Source: Beijerinckiaceae bacterium (lineage in GTDB: Bacteria; Pseudomonadota; Alphaproteobacteria; Rhizobiales; Beijerinckiaceae). Taken from it: 38,284 nt of DNA. Of the stretch, positions 17,523-27,208 are shown piece after piece. Position 1 is the first letter of the stretch. Every line of letters starts with the position of its first letter. The position numbers were made by a program, and so were the translations under genes. The stretch spans positions 1 through 38,284 of the forward strand of contig CANJWR010000021.1 in the NCBI GenBank assembly GCA_947478455.1, given 5' to 3'. The notes under the pieces are model-generated. The model was not told where the DNA came from. It saw only the letters and a program-made list of their open reading frames with translations, and did no database searches.

Positions 17523-18182
17523 ATGACGGACAGTAAACTGCCAGAGTCTCAAGGCCGCACAATGACGCGCAAACTCTTGATGGGCACCGGGGCGATCATG
17601 CTTGCCAGCGCAGCGGTCCTATACGGGATCATGGGGGGCGGCGGCAAGGAAGCCTCGACCGCCTGCGCATCCTCCGCCCGGACGGTCGAGCGATTTGCGC
17701 CCCTCGCGACCGGCGGGCTGGCGGCTATGACAATCCCGAAATCGCCTCGTCCGGCAATCGATGTGACATTCGATGGCCCAAATGGCGAGAAAAAGTCGCT
17801 CGCTGACTTTCGAGGAAAAACGATTCTGCTCAATCTCTGGGCGACATGGTGCATCCCCTGCCGAGAGGAAATGCCCGCGCTGGATCGTCTTCAGGGAAAG
17901 CTGGGGGGAAACGACTTCGAGGTTGTCGCCGTCAGCATCGACACAGCGCGACTGGAAAAGCGAAAGACCTTTCTGGACGAAGCAGGAATCAAGAAGCTGG
18001 CTTTTTACGCCGATCCGAGTGCTGACATTTTTCAGCGCCTGAAACGGGCCGCCAAGGTTACCGGGCTTCCGACAACTCTTTTGATCGATCCAGAAGGCTG
18101 CGAAATAGGCGTTCTGGCGGGGCCCGCCGACTGGGCGTCCGATGAAGCTATACATTTGATTTCAATAGGTAAAGCCAAATAG
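17523..18182 (+). CDS. tlpA: TlpA-like membrane-anchored thiol-disulfide oxidoreductase
   Basis: A 219-residue periplasmic thioredoxin-fold protein held by one N-terminal helix (about residues 16-38). The active site is WCIPC with Cys110 and Cys113; the cis-proline lies in TGLPTTLLID, and the TlpA-family FDGPNGEKKSLADFRGKTILLNLWATW leads into it. TlpA-type proteins reduce copper-site cysteines of cytochrome oxidase subunit II or apocytochromes; that role here is by family. An internal ATG at 17562 preceded by AAGG is a possible alternative start. It is divergent from argH, as often seen in Rhizobiales, and lies 126 bases before sdhC. Confidence 0.88.
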   Translation: MTDSKLPESQGRTMTRKLLMGTGAIMLASAAVLYGIMGGGGKEASTACASSARTVERFAPLATGGLAAMTIPKSPRPAIDVTFDGPNGEKKSLADFRGKTILLNLWATWCIPCREEMPALDRLQGKLGGNDFEVVAVSIDTARLEKRKTFLDEAGIKKLAFYADPSADIFQRLKRAAKVTGLPTTLLIDPEGCEIGVLAGPADWASDEAIHLISIGKAK

Positions 18183-18308
18183 ACTCTACACCTCCCTTGC
18201 CTCCTGCCGGCTATCACAATTCGCCAAAGAGTGCAGTCAAGCCTGATTGCGCAGCGCGAGATCTTGGATTAGTGAGACCCGCACGTCATTTTGTTTCAGG
18301 AGGTCTCC

Positions 18309-18722
18309 ATGGCCGATACGACTTCCCGACCGGCGCCGCCCGAGGCGCGTCGGCCGCTTTCGCCGCATCTGCAGATCTACAAGCCGATGCTGACGATGAT
18401 GATGTCCATCACGCATCGCATTACCGGCGTGGGCCTATATTTGGGCACCCTGCTTCTGGCTTGGTGGCTTATAGCCGCCGCGACTGACGCCAAGGCGTTT
18501 GGATTCGCCAACGACGTCCTGACCTCGTTTCTCGGCCGGATCATCCTGTTCGGTTTCACCTGGGCGCTTTTCACCCACATGATGGGCGGTCTTCGCCATT
18601 TCATTTGGGATGCCGGACGCGGCATGGACCATCCCGAGCGTGAATATCTGGCTCAGGCAACCCTAATCGGCGGAATAGTGCTGACGGTCCTCGTCTGGAT
18701 CGTCGGCTACATGGTTCGCTAG
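18309..18722 (+). CDS. sdhC: Succinate dehydrogenase cytochrome b556 subunit
   Basis: A 137-residue membrane anchor subunit of complex II. It carries LSPHLQIYKPMLTMMMSITHRITG, whose Ser and Arg line the quinone site, and three transmembrane helices at about 30-52, 70-90 and 112-133. The heme-ligand histidine lies in the THMMGGLRH stretch. ATG 18309 has a near-perfect AGGAGGT at 18298-18304; a TTG at 18291 would precede that site and is rejected. It is the first gene of sdhCDAB. The 126-base upstream gap should carry the operon promoter, but no strong -35/-10 pair is seen. Confidence 0.95.
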   Translation: MADTTSRPAPPEARRPLSPHLQIYKPMLTMMMSITHRITGVGLYLGTLLLAWWLIAAATDAKAFGFANDVLTSFLGRIILFGFTWALFTHMMGGLRHFIWDAGRGMDHPEREYLAQATLIGGIVLTVLVWIVGYMVR

Positions 18723-18738
18723 GCACAATTCGGGGCAC

Positions 18739-19134
18739 ATGATGGCTGAAAAACCCAATTCCCTCCGCACCCCGATGGGTCGTGTCAGATACCTCGGCTC
18801 GGCCAAATCCGGCACCCGGGAAATCTGGCATCAACGGCTGACATCCTATGCTCTGCTGCCACTTTCGATCATTTTCGTGATTCTGATCCTCAGCGTTGTC
18901 GGCAAGGATTACAATACGGTCCGGGCGACGCTCGCAAACCCGGTCTGGTCGGTTCTGATCCTGCTTTTTCTCGCCGCAGGCATTTATCACATGCAGCTCG
19001 GCATGAAGATAATCATCGAGGATTATGTGCACGGACATGGCGCGAAAACGATCGCGCTCGTCGGGAACATGTTTTTTTCGATCTGTGTCGGCGTCGCCTG
19101 CGTGTACGCAGTACTGCGTCTCAGCTTCGTCTAG
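18739..19134 (+). CDS. sdhD: Succinate dehydrogenase membrane anchor subunit
   Basis: A 131-residue second membrane anchor of complex II, which with SdhC binds heme b and ubiquinone. Three hydrophobic helices lie at about 34-54, 68-88 and 105-128, and HMQLGMKIIIEDYVH at about 84-98 holds the heme-ligand histidine and the family IEDYVH element. The N-terminus (LRTPMGRVRYLGSAKSGTREIWHQR) is typical of alphaproteobacterial SdhD. It starts 16 bases after sdhC; the tandem ATGs at 18739 and 18742 are both possible starts. Confidence 0.94.
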   Translation: MMAEKPNSLRTPMGRVRYLGSAKSGTREIWHQRLTSYALLPLSIIFVILILSVVGKDYNTVRATLANPVWSVLILLFLAAGIYHMQLGMKIIIEDYVHGHGAKTIALVGNMFFSICVGVACVYAVLRLSFV

Positions 19135-19173
19135 GCATTCGGTTTCGTTTCAGGTTTCTTGAAAGGCACGTCC

Positions 19174-21012
19174 ATGGCCACTCAGAATGGCTCCGCAGCC
19201 GGCAAGGCGCCGGCCTATAATGGCGCGGCATATCCGATCACCGATCACACATTCGATGTTGTGGTTGTTGGCGCTGGCGGCGCTGGCTTGCGGGCGACGG
19301 TTGGCTGCTCGCAGGCCGGCCTGCGGACCGCCTGCATCTCGAAAGTCTTTCCGACCCGCTCTCACACCGTCGCCGCCCAGGGCGGTATTTCGGCAGCACT
19401 GAGCAACATGCATCAGGACGACTGGCGCTGGCACATGTACGACACCGTCAAGGGGTCTGACTGGCTCGGCGATCAGGACTGTATCGAATACCTTTGCCGC
19501 AATGCTCCTGAAGCTGTTTACGAGCTGGAACATTGGGGCGTTCCATTCTCGCGCACCGAGGATGGCCGAATCTATCAGCGCCCATTCGGGGGCATGACCA
19601 CTGATTTCGGCAAGGGCACTGCCCAGCGCACTTGCGCAGCCGCTGACCGGACTGGCCATGCCATCCTGCACACTCTTTATGGTCAGGCGCTGCGAAACAA
19701 CACGGAATTCTTTATCGAGTATTTCGCTATCGACCTGATCATGAACAGCGAAGGCCGCTGCTGTGGCGTCGTTTGCCTGAAGTTGGACGATGGCACAATC
19801 CATCGGTTCCGCGCGAATCTCGTCATTCTGGCGACCGGCGGTTATGGCCGCGCCTATTTCTCGGCAACCTCCGCCCACACTTGCACGGGCGACGGCAACG
19901 CCATGGTGCTCCGCGCCGGCTTGCCGTTGCAGGACATGGAGTTTGTGCAGTTCCATCCCACTGGCATTTATGGTTCAGGCTGCCTGATCACCGAAGGTGC
20001 CCGCGGTGAGGGGGGCTACGTCACAAATGGCAATGGCGAGCGCTTCATGGAACGCTATGCGCCCTCCGCCAAGGATCTGGCGTCGCGTGACGTCGTGTCC
20101 CGCGCCATGACGATTGAAATTCGCGAAGGTCGCGGCGTCGGCAAGAACAAGGATCATATCTACCTGCATCTCGATCATCTCGATCCGAAGATTTTGCACG
20201 AACGCCTGCCGGGCATTTCCGAAAGCGCGCGCATTTTCGCCGGCGTCGACGTGACCAAGGAGCCGATCCCGATCCTGCCCACGGTCCATTACAACATGGG
20301 CGGAATCGCCACGAACTATCACGGCGAAGTCCTGACCAAGAAAAATGGCGATCCGGACTATGTTGTGCCGGGCCTCATGGCTCTTGGCGAAGCGGCTTGC
20401 GTGTCGGTACACGGCGCAAATCGTCTCGGCTCCAACTCGCTCATCGATCTGGTCGTGTTCGGCCGGGCAGCGGGCCTGCGTGCCGCCGAACTGGTCAAGC
20501 CCGGCGAGAAACAGGCCGATTTGCCGAAGGATTCAGCCGACCTCTCGCTCTCACGCCTTGACCGCTTCCGTTACGCCAAGGGCTCGACCCCGACTGCGCA
20601 ACTGCGCCACAAAATGCAAATGACGATGCAGAACAATTGCGCCGTCTTCCGCACAGGCCAGATTCTCGAGGAAGGCTCCAGGCTGATCAATGAGGTCTGG
20701 AGTGCAATGCCGGACCTACATGTGACAGATCGTTCTCTGATCTGGAATTCAGATCTCGTCGAGACGATGGAATTCGACAACCTCATCATTCAGGCTGTCG
20801 TGACGATGGACTCCGCCGTATCGCGTACCGAGAGCCGTGGCGCGCACGCCCGCGAGGACTATCCGGATCGCGACGACAAGAACTGGATGAAGCATACGCT
20901 CGCGTGGATCGACGACGAGAAGAAACGCGTGAACCTCGATTCCCGTCCGGTCCACACCTACACGATGACGAACGACATTCAGTACATCGAGCCAAAGGCT
21001 CGCGTTTACTGA
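19174..21012 (+). CDS. sdhA: Succinate dehydrogenase flavoprotein subunit
   Basis: A 612-residue FAD subunit oxidising succinate to fumarate. The dinucleotide motif [12 protein letters not shown] lies at about 30-41, and covalent FAD attachment is to His64 in [10 protein letters not shown]. Substrate-site elements include [21 protein letters not shown] and the arginine in [21 protein letters not shown]; the C-terminal capping and helical domains end in the family-typical [22 protein letters not shown]-like tail. ATG 19174 fits homologues; a TTG 15 bases upstream is in frame but lacks support. It is third in sdhCDAB with 27 bases before sdhB. Confidence 0.97.
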   Translation: MATQNGSAAGKAPAYNGAAYPITDHTFDVVVVGAGGAGLRATVGCSQAGLRTACISKVFPTRSHTVAAQGGISAALSNMHQDDWRWHMYDTVKGSDWLGDQDCIEYLCRNAPEAVYELEHWGVPFSRTEDGRIYQRPFGGMTTDFGKGTAQRTCAAADRTGHAILHTLYGQALRNNTEFFIEYFAIDLIMNSEGRCCGVVCLKLDDGTIHRFRANLVILATGGYGRAYFSATSAHTCTGDGNAMVLRAGLPLQDMEFVQFHPTGIYGSGCLITEGARGEGGYVTNGNGERFMERYAPSAKDLASRDVVSRAMTIEIREGRGVGKNKDHIYLHLDHLDPKILHERLPGISESARIFAGVDVTKEPIPILPTVHYNMGGIATNYHGEVLTKKNGDPDYVVPGLMALGEAACVSVHGANRLGSNSLIDLVVFGRAAGLRAAELVKPGEKQADLPKDSADLSLSRLDRFRYAKGSTPTAQLRHKMQMTMQNNCAVFRTGQILEEGSRLINEVWSAMPDLHVTDRSLIWNSDLVETMEFDNLIIQAVVTMDSAVSRTESRGAHAREDYPDRDDKNWMKHTLAWIDDEKKRVNLDSRPVHTYTMTNDIQYIEPKARVY

Positions 21013-21039
21013 ACGCCACGAACCGTCAAGGACAGCACA

Positions 21040-21819
21040 ATGGTAGAACTGGCGCTCCCGAAGAATTCGACCATCACAAATGGTCGGACTTGGCCGAAAC
21101 CGGTCAATGCGACCAACATCCGTGAATTCCGCATCTATCGCTGGAACCCCGACGATGGGCAAAACCCGCGCGTCGATACCTATTTCGTCGACTGTGGCGA
21201 CTGCGGACCAATGGTTCTCGACGCCATTCTGTGGATCAAGAACAAGGTAGATCCGACGCTGACGTTCCGCCGTTCTTGTCGAGAAGGCATCTGCGGTTCC
21301 TGCGCGATGAATATCGACGGAACCAATACGCTTGCCTGCACCAAAGATATGTCCGGCATCGGCGGGACGGTGAGCATTTATCCGTTGCCGCACATGCCGG
21401 TCGTGAAGGATCTGGTTCCCGATCTGACTCGGTTCTATGCGCAACACGCGTCCATCGAGCCGTGGCTCAAGACCGTGACGCCGGCGCCGGAACGCGAATG
21501 GCCGCAGTCCCACGAGGACCGTCAGAAGCTCGACGGTCTTTACGAGTGTATTCTGTGCGCCTGTTGTTCCACATCCTGCCCGAGCTATTGGTGGAATGGC
21601 GATCGCTATCTGGGCCCGGCCGTTTTGCTGCAAGCCTATCGCTGGCTGATCGATTCACGCGACGAGGCGACCGGAGAACGTCTGGACAATCTGGAAGATC
21701 CGTTCCGGCTCTACCGTTGTCACACAATCATGAACTGCGCCAAGGCTTGCCCGAAGGGTCTCAACCCCGCGAAAGCCATTGCGCAGATCAAGACGATGAT
21801 GCTCGAACGGCAGGTCTAG
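21040..21819 (+). CDS. sdhB: Succinate dehydrogenase iron-sulfur subunit
   Basis: A 259-residue subunit carrying three Fe-S clusters from FAD to quinone. All ligands are present: [2Fe-2S] by Cys80, Cys85, Cys88 and Cys100; [4Fe-4S] by Cys170, Cys173, Cys176 and Cys237; [3Fe-4S] by Cys180, Cys227 and Cys233. The N-terminal ferredoxin domain (about 25-125) and the C-terminal helical domain are full length. It ends the sdhCDAB set, and a GC-rich hairpin follows 23 bases after the stop codon. Confidence 0.97.
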   Translation: MVELALPKNSTITNGRTWPKPVNATNIREFRIYRWNPDDGQNPRVDTYFVDCGDCGPMVLDAILWIKNKVDPTLTFRRSCREGICGSCAMNIDGTNTLACTKDMSGIGGTVSIYPLPHMPVVKDLVPDLTRFYAQHASIEPWLKTVTPAPEREWPQSHEDRQKLDGLYECILCACCSTSCPSYWWNGDRYLGPAVLLQAYRWLIDSRDEATGERLDNLEDPFRLYRCHTIMNCAKACPKGLNPAKAIAQIKTMMLERQV

Positions 21820-21842
21820 ACCTGCGATCGACATTATCGGCG

Positions 21843-21860
21843 CGGCCCGGAATCGGGCCG
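21843..21860 (+). terminator. Hairpin after sdhB, possible terminator
   Basis: Seven-base-pair stem CGGCCCG (21843-21849) and CGGGCCG (21854-21860) with a GAAT loop. It is followed by GCTTCCCG rather than a U tract; a TTTT occurs only about 15 bases later. It may reduce read-through from sdhCDAB into zapE or protect the sdh transcript 3' end. A strong Rho-independent terminator is not claimed. Confidence 0.45.
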
Positions 21861-21900
21861 GCTTCCCGTCTGCGATTTTAGCCAACCCGGAAGGTTCCGT

Positions 21901-23076
21901 TTGCTTCGGCATGTTTCCGAGATTTACGCGGCAAAAATTCGCGAGACTCATTTTGAGCGCGATCTTCATCAGGAAGAAGTCGCACGTCGTTTTGATCGAC
22001 TTATCGAAGATCTTCAGGGCTACGATTTGAATCGCAAGACCGGCCGGCTTGGACGGCTCTTCGGAGCTCGCCCGACCGCCCCTCCGCCTCGGGGGATCTA
22101 CCTTTGGGGAAAGGTCGGGCGCGGCAAGACCATGCTGATGGACCTCTTTTTCGAGGCGGCCGACGTGGGTCGCAAACGTCGGGTTCATTTCCACGGCTTC
22201 ATGGCCGACATTCATGCACGGATTCATGGCTGGCGGCAGCGCAAGCGTCTCGGTCAGGAAAAGGGTGACGACCCGATTGGGCCCGTAGCCACACAGATCG
22301 CGTCGGAAGCCTGGCTGCTGTGCTTCGACGAATTCAGCGTGACGGACATCGCTGATGCGATGATTCTCGGCCGGCTGTTTCAGGCGCTTTTTGCAGCAGG
22401 AGTCGTGGTTGTAGCGACGTCCAATGTGGAACCGTCCCGCCTCTACGAAGGTGGCCTGAACCGCGCGCTTTTTCTGCCTTTCGTAGGTATGTTGAAGGAG
22501 CGAATGGAAGTTCTCGAGCTGGATGCCAGAACTGATTTCAGGCTCGAAAAGCTCTCTGGATCGCCGGTCTATTACACCCCTTTAAATGCCGAGGCTGATG
22601 CAGCCCTCGACAGGACGTTTCACTCTTTGACCGGCCAACAACGCGGTGAACGTACTGTGTTGCCCGTACTGGGACGCGAGTTGATTGTTCCTGAGGCGGC
22701 CGCCCATGTAGCACGTTTTTCTTTCAGCGACCTTTGTGAATCGCCCTTGGCGTCGCCGGATTTTCTGGCAATCGCCGAGAATTTTCATACCGTACTGATC
22801 GACAGTATTCCCGTGCTTCATGCGCACAACCGCAACGAAGCCAAGCGCTTTATAAATCTTATCGATACGCTGTACGATCAAAAAGTGAAAGTTGTGGCCT
22901 CCGCCGCTGCAGAGCCCGACGATCTTCCGATTGGTCTTGAGGGACGGGAAGCCTTCGAGTTTGCTCGAACAGCGTCTCGTTTGATCGAAATGCGATCTTC
23001 AGAATATCTTGCGCTATCGCACGGACTTTCCGCGTCGCCCGGCTCCGGTGATACCGGCGGTCTTGTTGAAACCTGA
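21901..23076 (+). CDS. zapE: ZapE/AFG1-like ATPase
   Basis: A 391-residue AFG1-family P-loop ATPase. In E. coli ZapE acts at the division ring under stress, and the mitochondrial homologue AFG1/LACE1 helps turnover of respiratory-complex subunits. Walker A is GKVGRGKT at 70-77, and Walker B is LLCFDEFSVTDIADAM; the sensor-like VVATSNVEPSRLYEGGLNR and the C-terminal AHNRNEAKRFINLIDTLYDQ are characteristic. The start is a TTG at 21901 with GGAAGG shortly upstream; no in-frame ATG exists before the conserved N-terminus. Position between sdhB and mdh is common in Rhizobiales and fits a link to the respiratory chain. Confidence 0.92.
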   Translation: MLRHVSEIYAAKIRETHFERDLHQEEVARRFDRLIEDLQGYDLNRKTGRLGRLFGARPTAPPPRGIYLWGKVGRGKTMLMDLFFEAADVGRKRRVHFHGFMADIHARIHGWRQRKRLGQEKGDDPIGPVATQIASEAWLLCFDEFSVTDIADAMILGRLFQALFAAGVVVVATSNVEPSRLYEGGLNRALFLPFVGMLKERMEVLELDARTDFRLEKLSGSPVYYTPLNAEADAALDRTFHSLTGQQRGERTVLPVLGRELIVPEAAAHVARFSFSDLCESPLASPDFLAIAENFHTVLIDSIPVLHAHNRNEAKRFINLIDTLYDQKVKVVASAAAEPDDLPIGLEGREAFEFARTASRLIEMRSSEYLALSHGLSASPGSGDTGGLVET

Positions 23077-23086
23077 ATGGTGACCC

Positions 23087-23731
23087 ATGGCCCGTCCGCC
23101 AAGTCCGGAACCGGTCGATGTCAAACTGATCGATCTGGCGGCAGCGCATCTGCGGCGCTTTGGGTTTAGGCGAACAACCGTTGTGGCAATCGCCCATGAG
23201 GCGGGGATGTCGCATGCCAATGTCTATCGCTATTTTCCCTCCAAGAGCGCGCTGGTGGATGCGGTTCTCGATCAGTGGTTGAAGCCCATCGAGAAAGGCG
23301 CACGGGATATAGCTGACGGGCCGGACCCTGCCAGCGACAAGCTTGAACGGCTTGTGAGTGCAGTTTTCCGAGCATATCGGCGCAAACTGGATGAGGATTC
23401 TGAGATTTTCGGCATTTTTGCTGCCGCCAGTTCTGGTGCGCCGGGCATCGCCCGAAAGCATCGCAACAGGATTTTTTCAGAATTTCACCGCGTCGTGGAG
23501 GAAGGCGTATCAGGAGGATCTTTCCAACTCTCCGACCAGAGGGCCGCTGTGTTGCTCATTGGCGATGCCCTTGCGCGATTTTTGAACCCGCTGAACGTCT
23601 CTCAGGATCGCGACATCCTCGCCAAGCAGTTGGAAACGCGCATGGAGCAAATTGTTCAAATGCTGCTCAAGGCGCTCTCAAACGGACAATTGGCATCAAA
23701 GAAAATCGGCGATAGTTTACAATATTTGTAA
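23087..23731 (+). CDS. TetR family transcriptional regulator
   Basis: A 214-residue TetR-type repressor. The DNA-binding domain occupies about residues 12-58, with helix-turn-helix TTVVAIAHEAGMSHANVYRYFPSKSALVDAV (30-60) in canonical form; the rest is an all-helical ligand and dimer domain. It starts only ten bases after the zapE stop, so zapE and this gene probably share a transcript. Being enclosed by sdhCDAB-zapE and mdh-suc-lpd, it is a candidate regulator of TCA genes, but this is inferred from position alone. A 15-base inverted repeat overlaps its stop codon. The effector cannot be predicted. Confidence 0.9.
   Translation: MARPPSPEPVDVKLIDLAAAHLRRFGFRRTTVVAIAHEAGMSHANVYRYFPSKSALVDAVLDQWLKPIEKGARDIADGPDPASDKLERLVSAVFRAYRRKLDEDSEIFGIFAAASSGAPGIARKHRNRIFSEFHRVVEEGVSGGSFQLSDQRAAVLLIGDALARFLNPLNVSQDRDILAKQLETRMEQIVQMLLKALSNGQLASKKIGDSLQYL
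23717..23731. repeat. TTACAA-TAT-TTGTAA inverted repeat over the TetR stop
   Basis: Perfect 6-base arms around a TAT centre. Its last three bases are the TAA stop of the TetR gene. Two readings are possible: a TetR-type operator, since such proteins often bind 14-16 base palindromes near their own gene, or a weak stem before the T-rich stretch at 23732-23751 that could end the transcript. Sequence alone does not decide. Confidence 0.45.
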
Positions 23732-24945
<1,214 letters not shown>

Positions 24946-24959
24946 CCAGTTTGAAAGCT

Positions 24960-24983
24960 CAGCGCAGGCAATTGCCTGCGCTG
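24960..24983. repeat. 24-base perfect palindrome between mdh and sucC
   Basis: Twelve bases (CAGCGCAGGCAA, 24960-24971) are followed directly by their reverse complement (TTGCCTGCGCTG, 24972-24983). As RNA it would fold to a stem of about ten pairs with a tight loop. There is no following U run, so it is more likely a 3'-end stabiliser, a processing site or a protein-binding site than an ordinary terminator. It begins 15 bases after the mdh stop codon. Confidence 0.7.
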
Positions 24984-25029
24984 GCGCAAGTTGAGTGCTG
25001 TGATGTAATGGCCCGGAGGACCAGACCTT

Positions 25030-26229
25030 ATGAACATTCACGAGTATCAAGCCAAAGCCGTTTTGAAAGAATTCGGCGTGCCGGTTTCACGCGGCGTCGC
25101 GATCCTTGAGGCCGGACAGGCCGAAAGTGCCGCGAAGGAGCTCGGCGGACCTCTCTGGGTCGTCAAGTCGCAGATCCACGCTGGCGGACGCGGCAAGGGC
25201 AAGTTCAAGGAAGCTGCAGCCGGCGATAAGGGCGGCGTTCGACTCGCCAAGTCGATTGATGAAGTAAAGACCTTCGTCAACCAGATGCTCGGCAACACGC
25301 TCGTCACAATCCAGACTGGTCCGGCTGGCAAGCAGGTGAACCGCCTCTACATTGAAGATGGCTCAGATATCGAAAAGGAATTCTATCTCTCGGCGTTAGT
25401 CGACCGCGAGACCTCGCGCGTTGCCTTTGTAGTTTCGACCGAAGGCGGCATGGACATCGAGACCGTTGCGCATGATACGCCGGAAAAGATTTTGACCTTC
25501 TCGGTCGATCCGGCTACCGGCATCATGCCTCATCACGGTCGCACAGTTGCCAAAGCGCTGGGCCTCTCGGGCGATCTCGCCAAGCAGGCCTCCAAACTGC
25601 TGGGCCAGCTCTATACAGCCTTCGTCGCCAAGGACATGGCGATGCTGGAAATTAATCCGCTGATCATCACCAAGCAGGGTCAGCTCAAGTGCCTCGACGC
25701 AAAGGTCTCGTTTGACTCGAACGCACTGTACCGTCAGCCCGATATCGTGGCGTTACGTGACGAAACGGAGGAAGACGCCAAGGAAATCGAAGCCTCGAAG
25801 CACGACCTTGCCTATATCGCACTCGACGGCACGATAGGCTGCATGGTGAACGGTGCAGGCCTCGCGATGGCCACGCTCGACATCATCAAGCTTTATGGCG
25901 AATCGCCCGCGAACTTCCTCGACGTCGGCGGCGGCGCTTCCGAAGAGAAGGTGACTGCAGCATTCAAGATCATAACCGCGGACCCGAACGTCAAAGGCAT
26001 TCTGGTCAACATTTTCGGCGGCATCATGAAGTGCGACGTCATCGCGCGCGGCGTGCTGGCGGCCGTGAAGGCCGTAGGCCTGCAGGTGCCGCTCGTGGTT
26101 CGCCTCGAGGGCACGAATGTCGAGGAAGGCAAACAGATTATCCGCACGTCAGGGCTCAATGTGATCCCGGCCGACGATCTCGACGACGCTGCCCAGAAAA
26201 TTGTCGCTGCCGTGAAGGGAGCCGCTTGA
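25030..26229 (+). CDS. sucC: Succinyl-CoA synthetase (ADP-forming) subunit beta
   Basis: A 399-residue beta subunit of succinate-CoA ligase, which makes ATP or GTP from succinyl-CoA. The N-terminus [19 protein letters not shown] and the ATP-grasp domain (about 1-240, [18 protein letters not shown] near 45-62) are followed by the CoA-ligase domain with [19 protein letters not shown] and [22 protein letters not shown] motif lies just before ATG 25030. Its TGA stop overlaps the sucD ATG by one base, so the two subunits are translated in tandem. Confidence 0.97.
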   Translation: MNIHEYQAKAVLKEFGVPVSRGVAILEAGQAESAAKELGGPLWVVKSQIHAGGRGKGKFKEAAAGDKGGVRLAKSIDEVKTFVNQMLGNTLVTIQTGPAGKQVNRLYIEDGSDIEKEFYLSALVDRETSRVAFVVSTEGGMDIETVAHDTPEKILTFSVDPATGIMPHHGRTVAKALGLSGDLAKQASKLLGQLYTAFVAKDMAMLEINPLIITKQGQLKCLDAKVSFDSNALYRQPDIVALRDETEEDAKEIEASKHDLAYIALDGTIGCMVNGAGLAMATLDIIKLYGESPANFLDVGGGASEEKVTAAFKIITADPNVKGILVNIFGGIMKCDVIARGVLAAVKAVGLQVPLVVRLEGTNVEEGKQIIRTSGLNVIPADDLDDAAQKIVAAVKGAA

Positions 26230-27116
26230 TGTCCATTCTGATCAACAAGAACACCAAGATCATCACGCAGGGCTTCACCGGCAAGAACGGCACGTTCCAT
26301 TCGGAACAGGCGCTTGCTTATGGCTCGAAGGTCGTCGGCGGCGTAACCCCCGGCAAAGGCGGCGCGACCCACATCGGCCTGCCGGTGTTCGACACTGTTG
26401 CGGAAGCGCGCGACGCCACCGGGGCCGATGCCTCGGTCGTTTACGTGCCGCCGCCGTTTGCGGCCGATTCGATCTGCGAAGCGATCGATGCGGAAATCCC
26501 CTTGATCGTCTGCATCACGGAAGGCATTCCGGTTGCCGACATGGTGCGGGTAAAGCGTTCGCTGTCGGGCTCGAAGTCGCGCCTGATCGGGCCGAACTGC
26601 CCGGGTATCGTGACTGCCGGCGAATCCAAGATTGGCATCATGCCGGCCAACATCTTCAAGCCCGGCAATGTGGGCATTGTGTCGCGCTCCGGCACGCTCA
26701 CCTATGAAGCCGTGTTCCAGACGACCCAGGAAGGCCTCGGCCAGACGACGGCGGTTGGCATCGGCGGCGATCCGGTGAAGGGCACCGAATTCATCGACAT
26801 GCTGGAAATGTTCCTCGCGGACCCTGCGACGACTTCGATCGTGATGATCGGCGAAATCGGCGGCTCGGCCGAGGAGGACGCCGCACAGTTCCTCAAGGAC
26901 GAAGCCAAACGCGGTCGCAAGAAGCCGATGGTCGGCTTTATTGCTGGGCGCACGGCTCCTCCGGGACGCCGCATGGGCCATGCAGGCGCGATCATTTCTG
27001 GCGGCAAGGGCGGCGCCGAAGACAAGATCGCGGCAATGGAATCGGCTGGCATTCGTGTTTCGCCTTCTCCGGCTCGCCTCGGCAAGACATTGGTGGAAGT
27101 CCTCGCCGGTCGCTGA
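26229..27116 (+). CDS. sucD: Succinyl-CoA synthetase subunit alpha
   Basis: A 295-residue alpha subunit with the CoA-binding Rossmann domain (1-125; [20 protein letters not shown]) and the ligase domain carrying phospho-histidine His251 in [18 protein letters not shown]. The start ATG (26229-26231) shares a base with the sucC stop; the same frame is open further upstream inside sucC, but that is a shadow. The ligase runs between 2-oxoglutarate dehydrogenase and succinate dehydrogenase, both encoded in this window. Confidence 0.97.
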   Translation: MSILINKNTKIITQGFTGKNGTFHSEQALAYGSKVVGGVTPGKGGATHIGLPVFDTVAEARDATGADASVVYVPPPFAADSICEAIDAEIPLIVCITEGIPVADMVRVKRSLSGSKSRLIGPNCPGIVTAGESKIGIMPANIFKPGNVGIVSRSGTLTYEAVFQTTQEGLGQTTAVGIGGDPVKGTEFIDMLEMFLADPATTSIVMIGEIGGSAEEDAAQFLKDEAKRGRKKPMVGFIAGRTAPPGRRMGHAGAIISGGKGGAEDKIAAMESAGIRVSPSPARLGKTLVEVLAGR

Positions 27117-27140
27117 TCGAAGGTTACGACTAGAAACAGA

Positions 27141-27180
27141 GCATGCCCCTCCTCACTTTAGCCGAAGTCGAGGGGCATGC
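27141..27180 (+). promoter_or_regulatory. Hairpin between sucD and sucA
   Basis: Perfect 11-base arms GCATGCCCCTC (27141-27151) and GAGGGGCATGC (27170-27180) enclose an 18-base loop. It begins 25 bases after the sucD stop and ends 28 bases before the sucA start. No U tract follows, so attenuation, RNA processing or differential stability of sucCD and sucAB messages are more likely than plain termination. Confidence 0.6.
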
Positions 27181-27208
27181 GTTCGGCAGTCAAACTTCAG
27201 GTGAATTC

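Noticed and set aside
20749-21633. Long minus-strand frame opposite sdhA/sdhB
   Set aside because: Antisense to two clear genes, with no recognisable domain; typical of GC-rich codon bias.
26031-26228. Upstream extension of the sucD frame inside sucC
   Set aside because: Shadow of sucC in another frame; ATG 26229 overlapping the sucC stop is the normal SucD start.
25893-26981. 362-codon minus-strand frame opposite sucC/sucD
   Set aside because: Antisense to conserved genes, Arg/His/Asp-rich composition without motifs.
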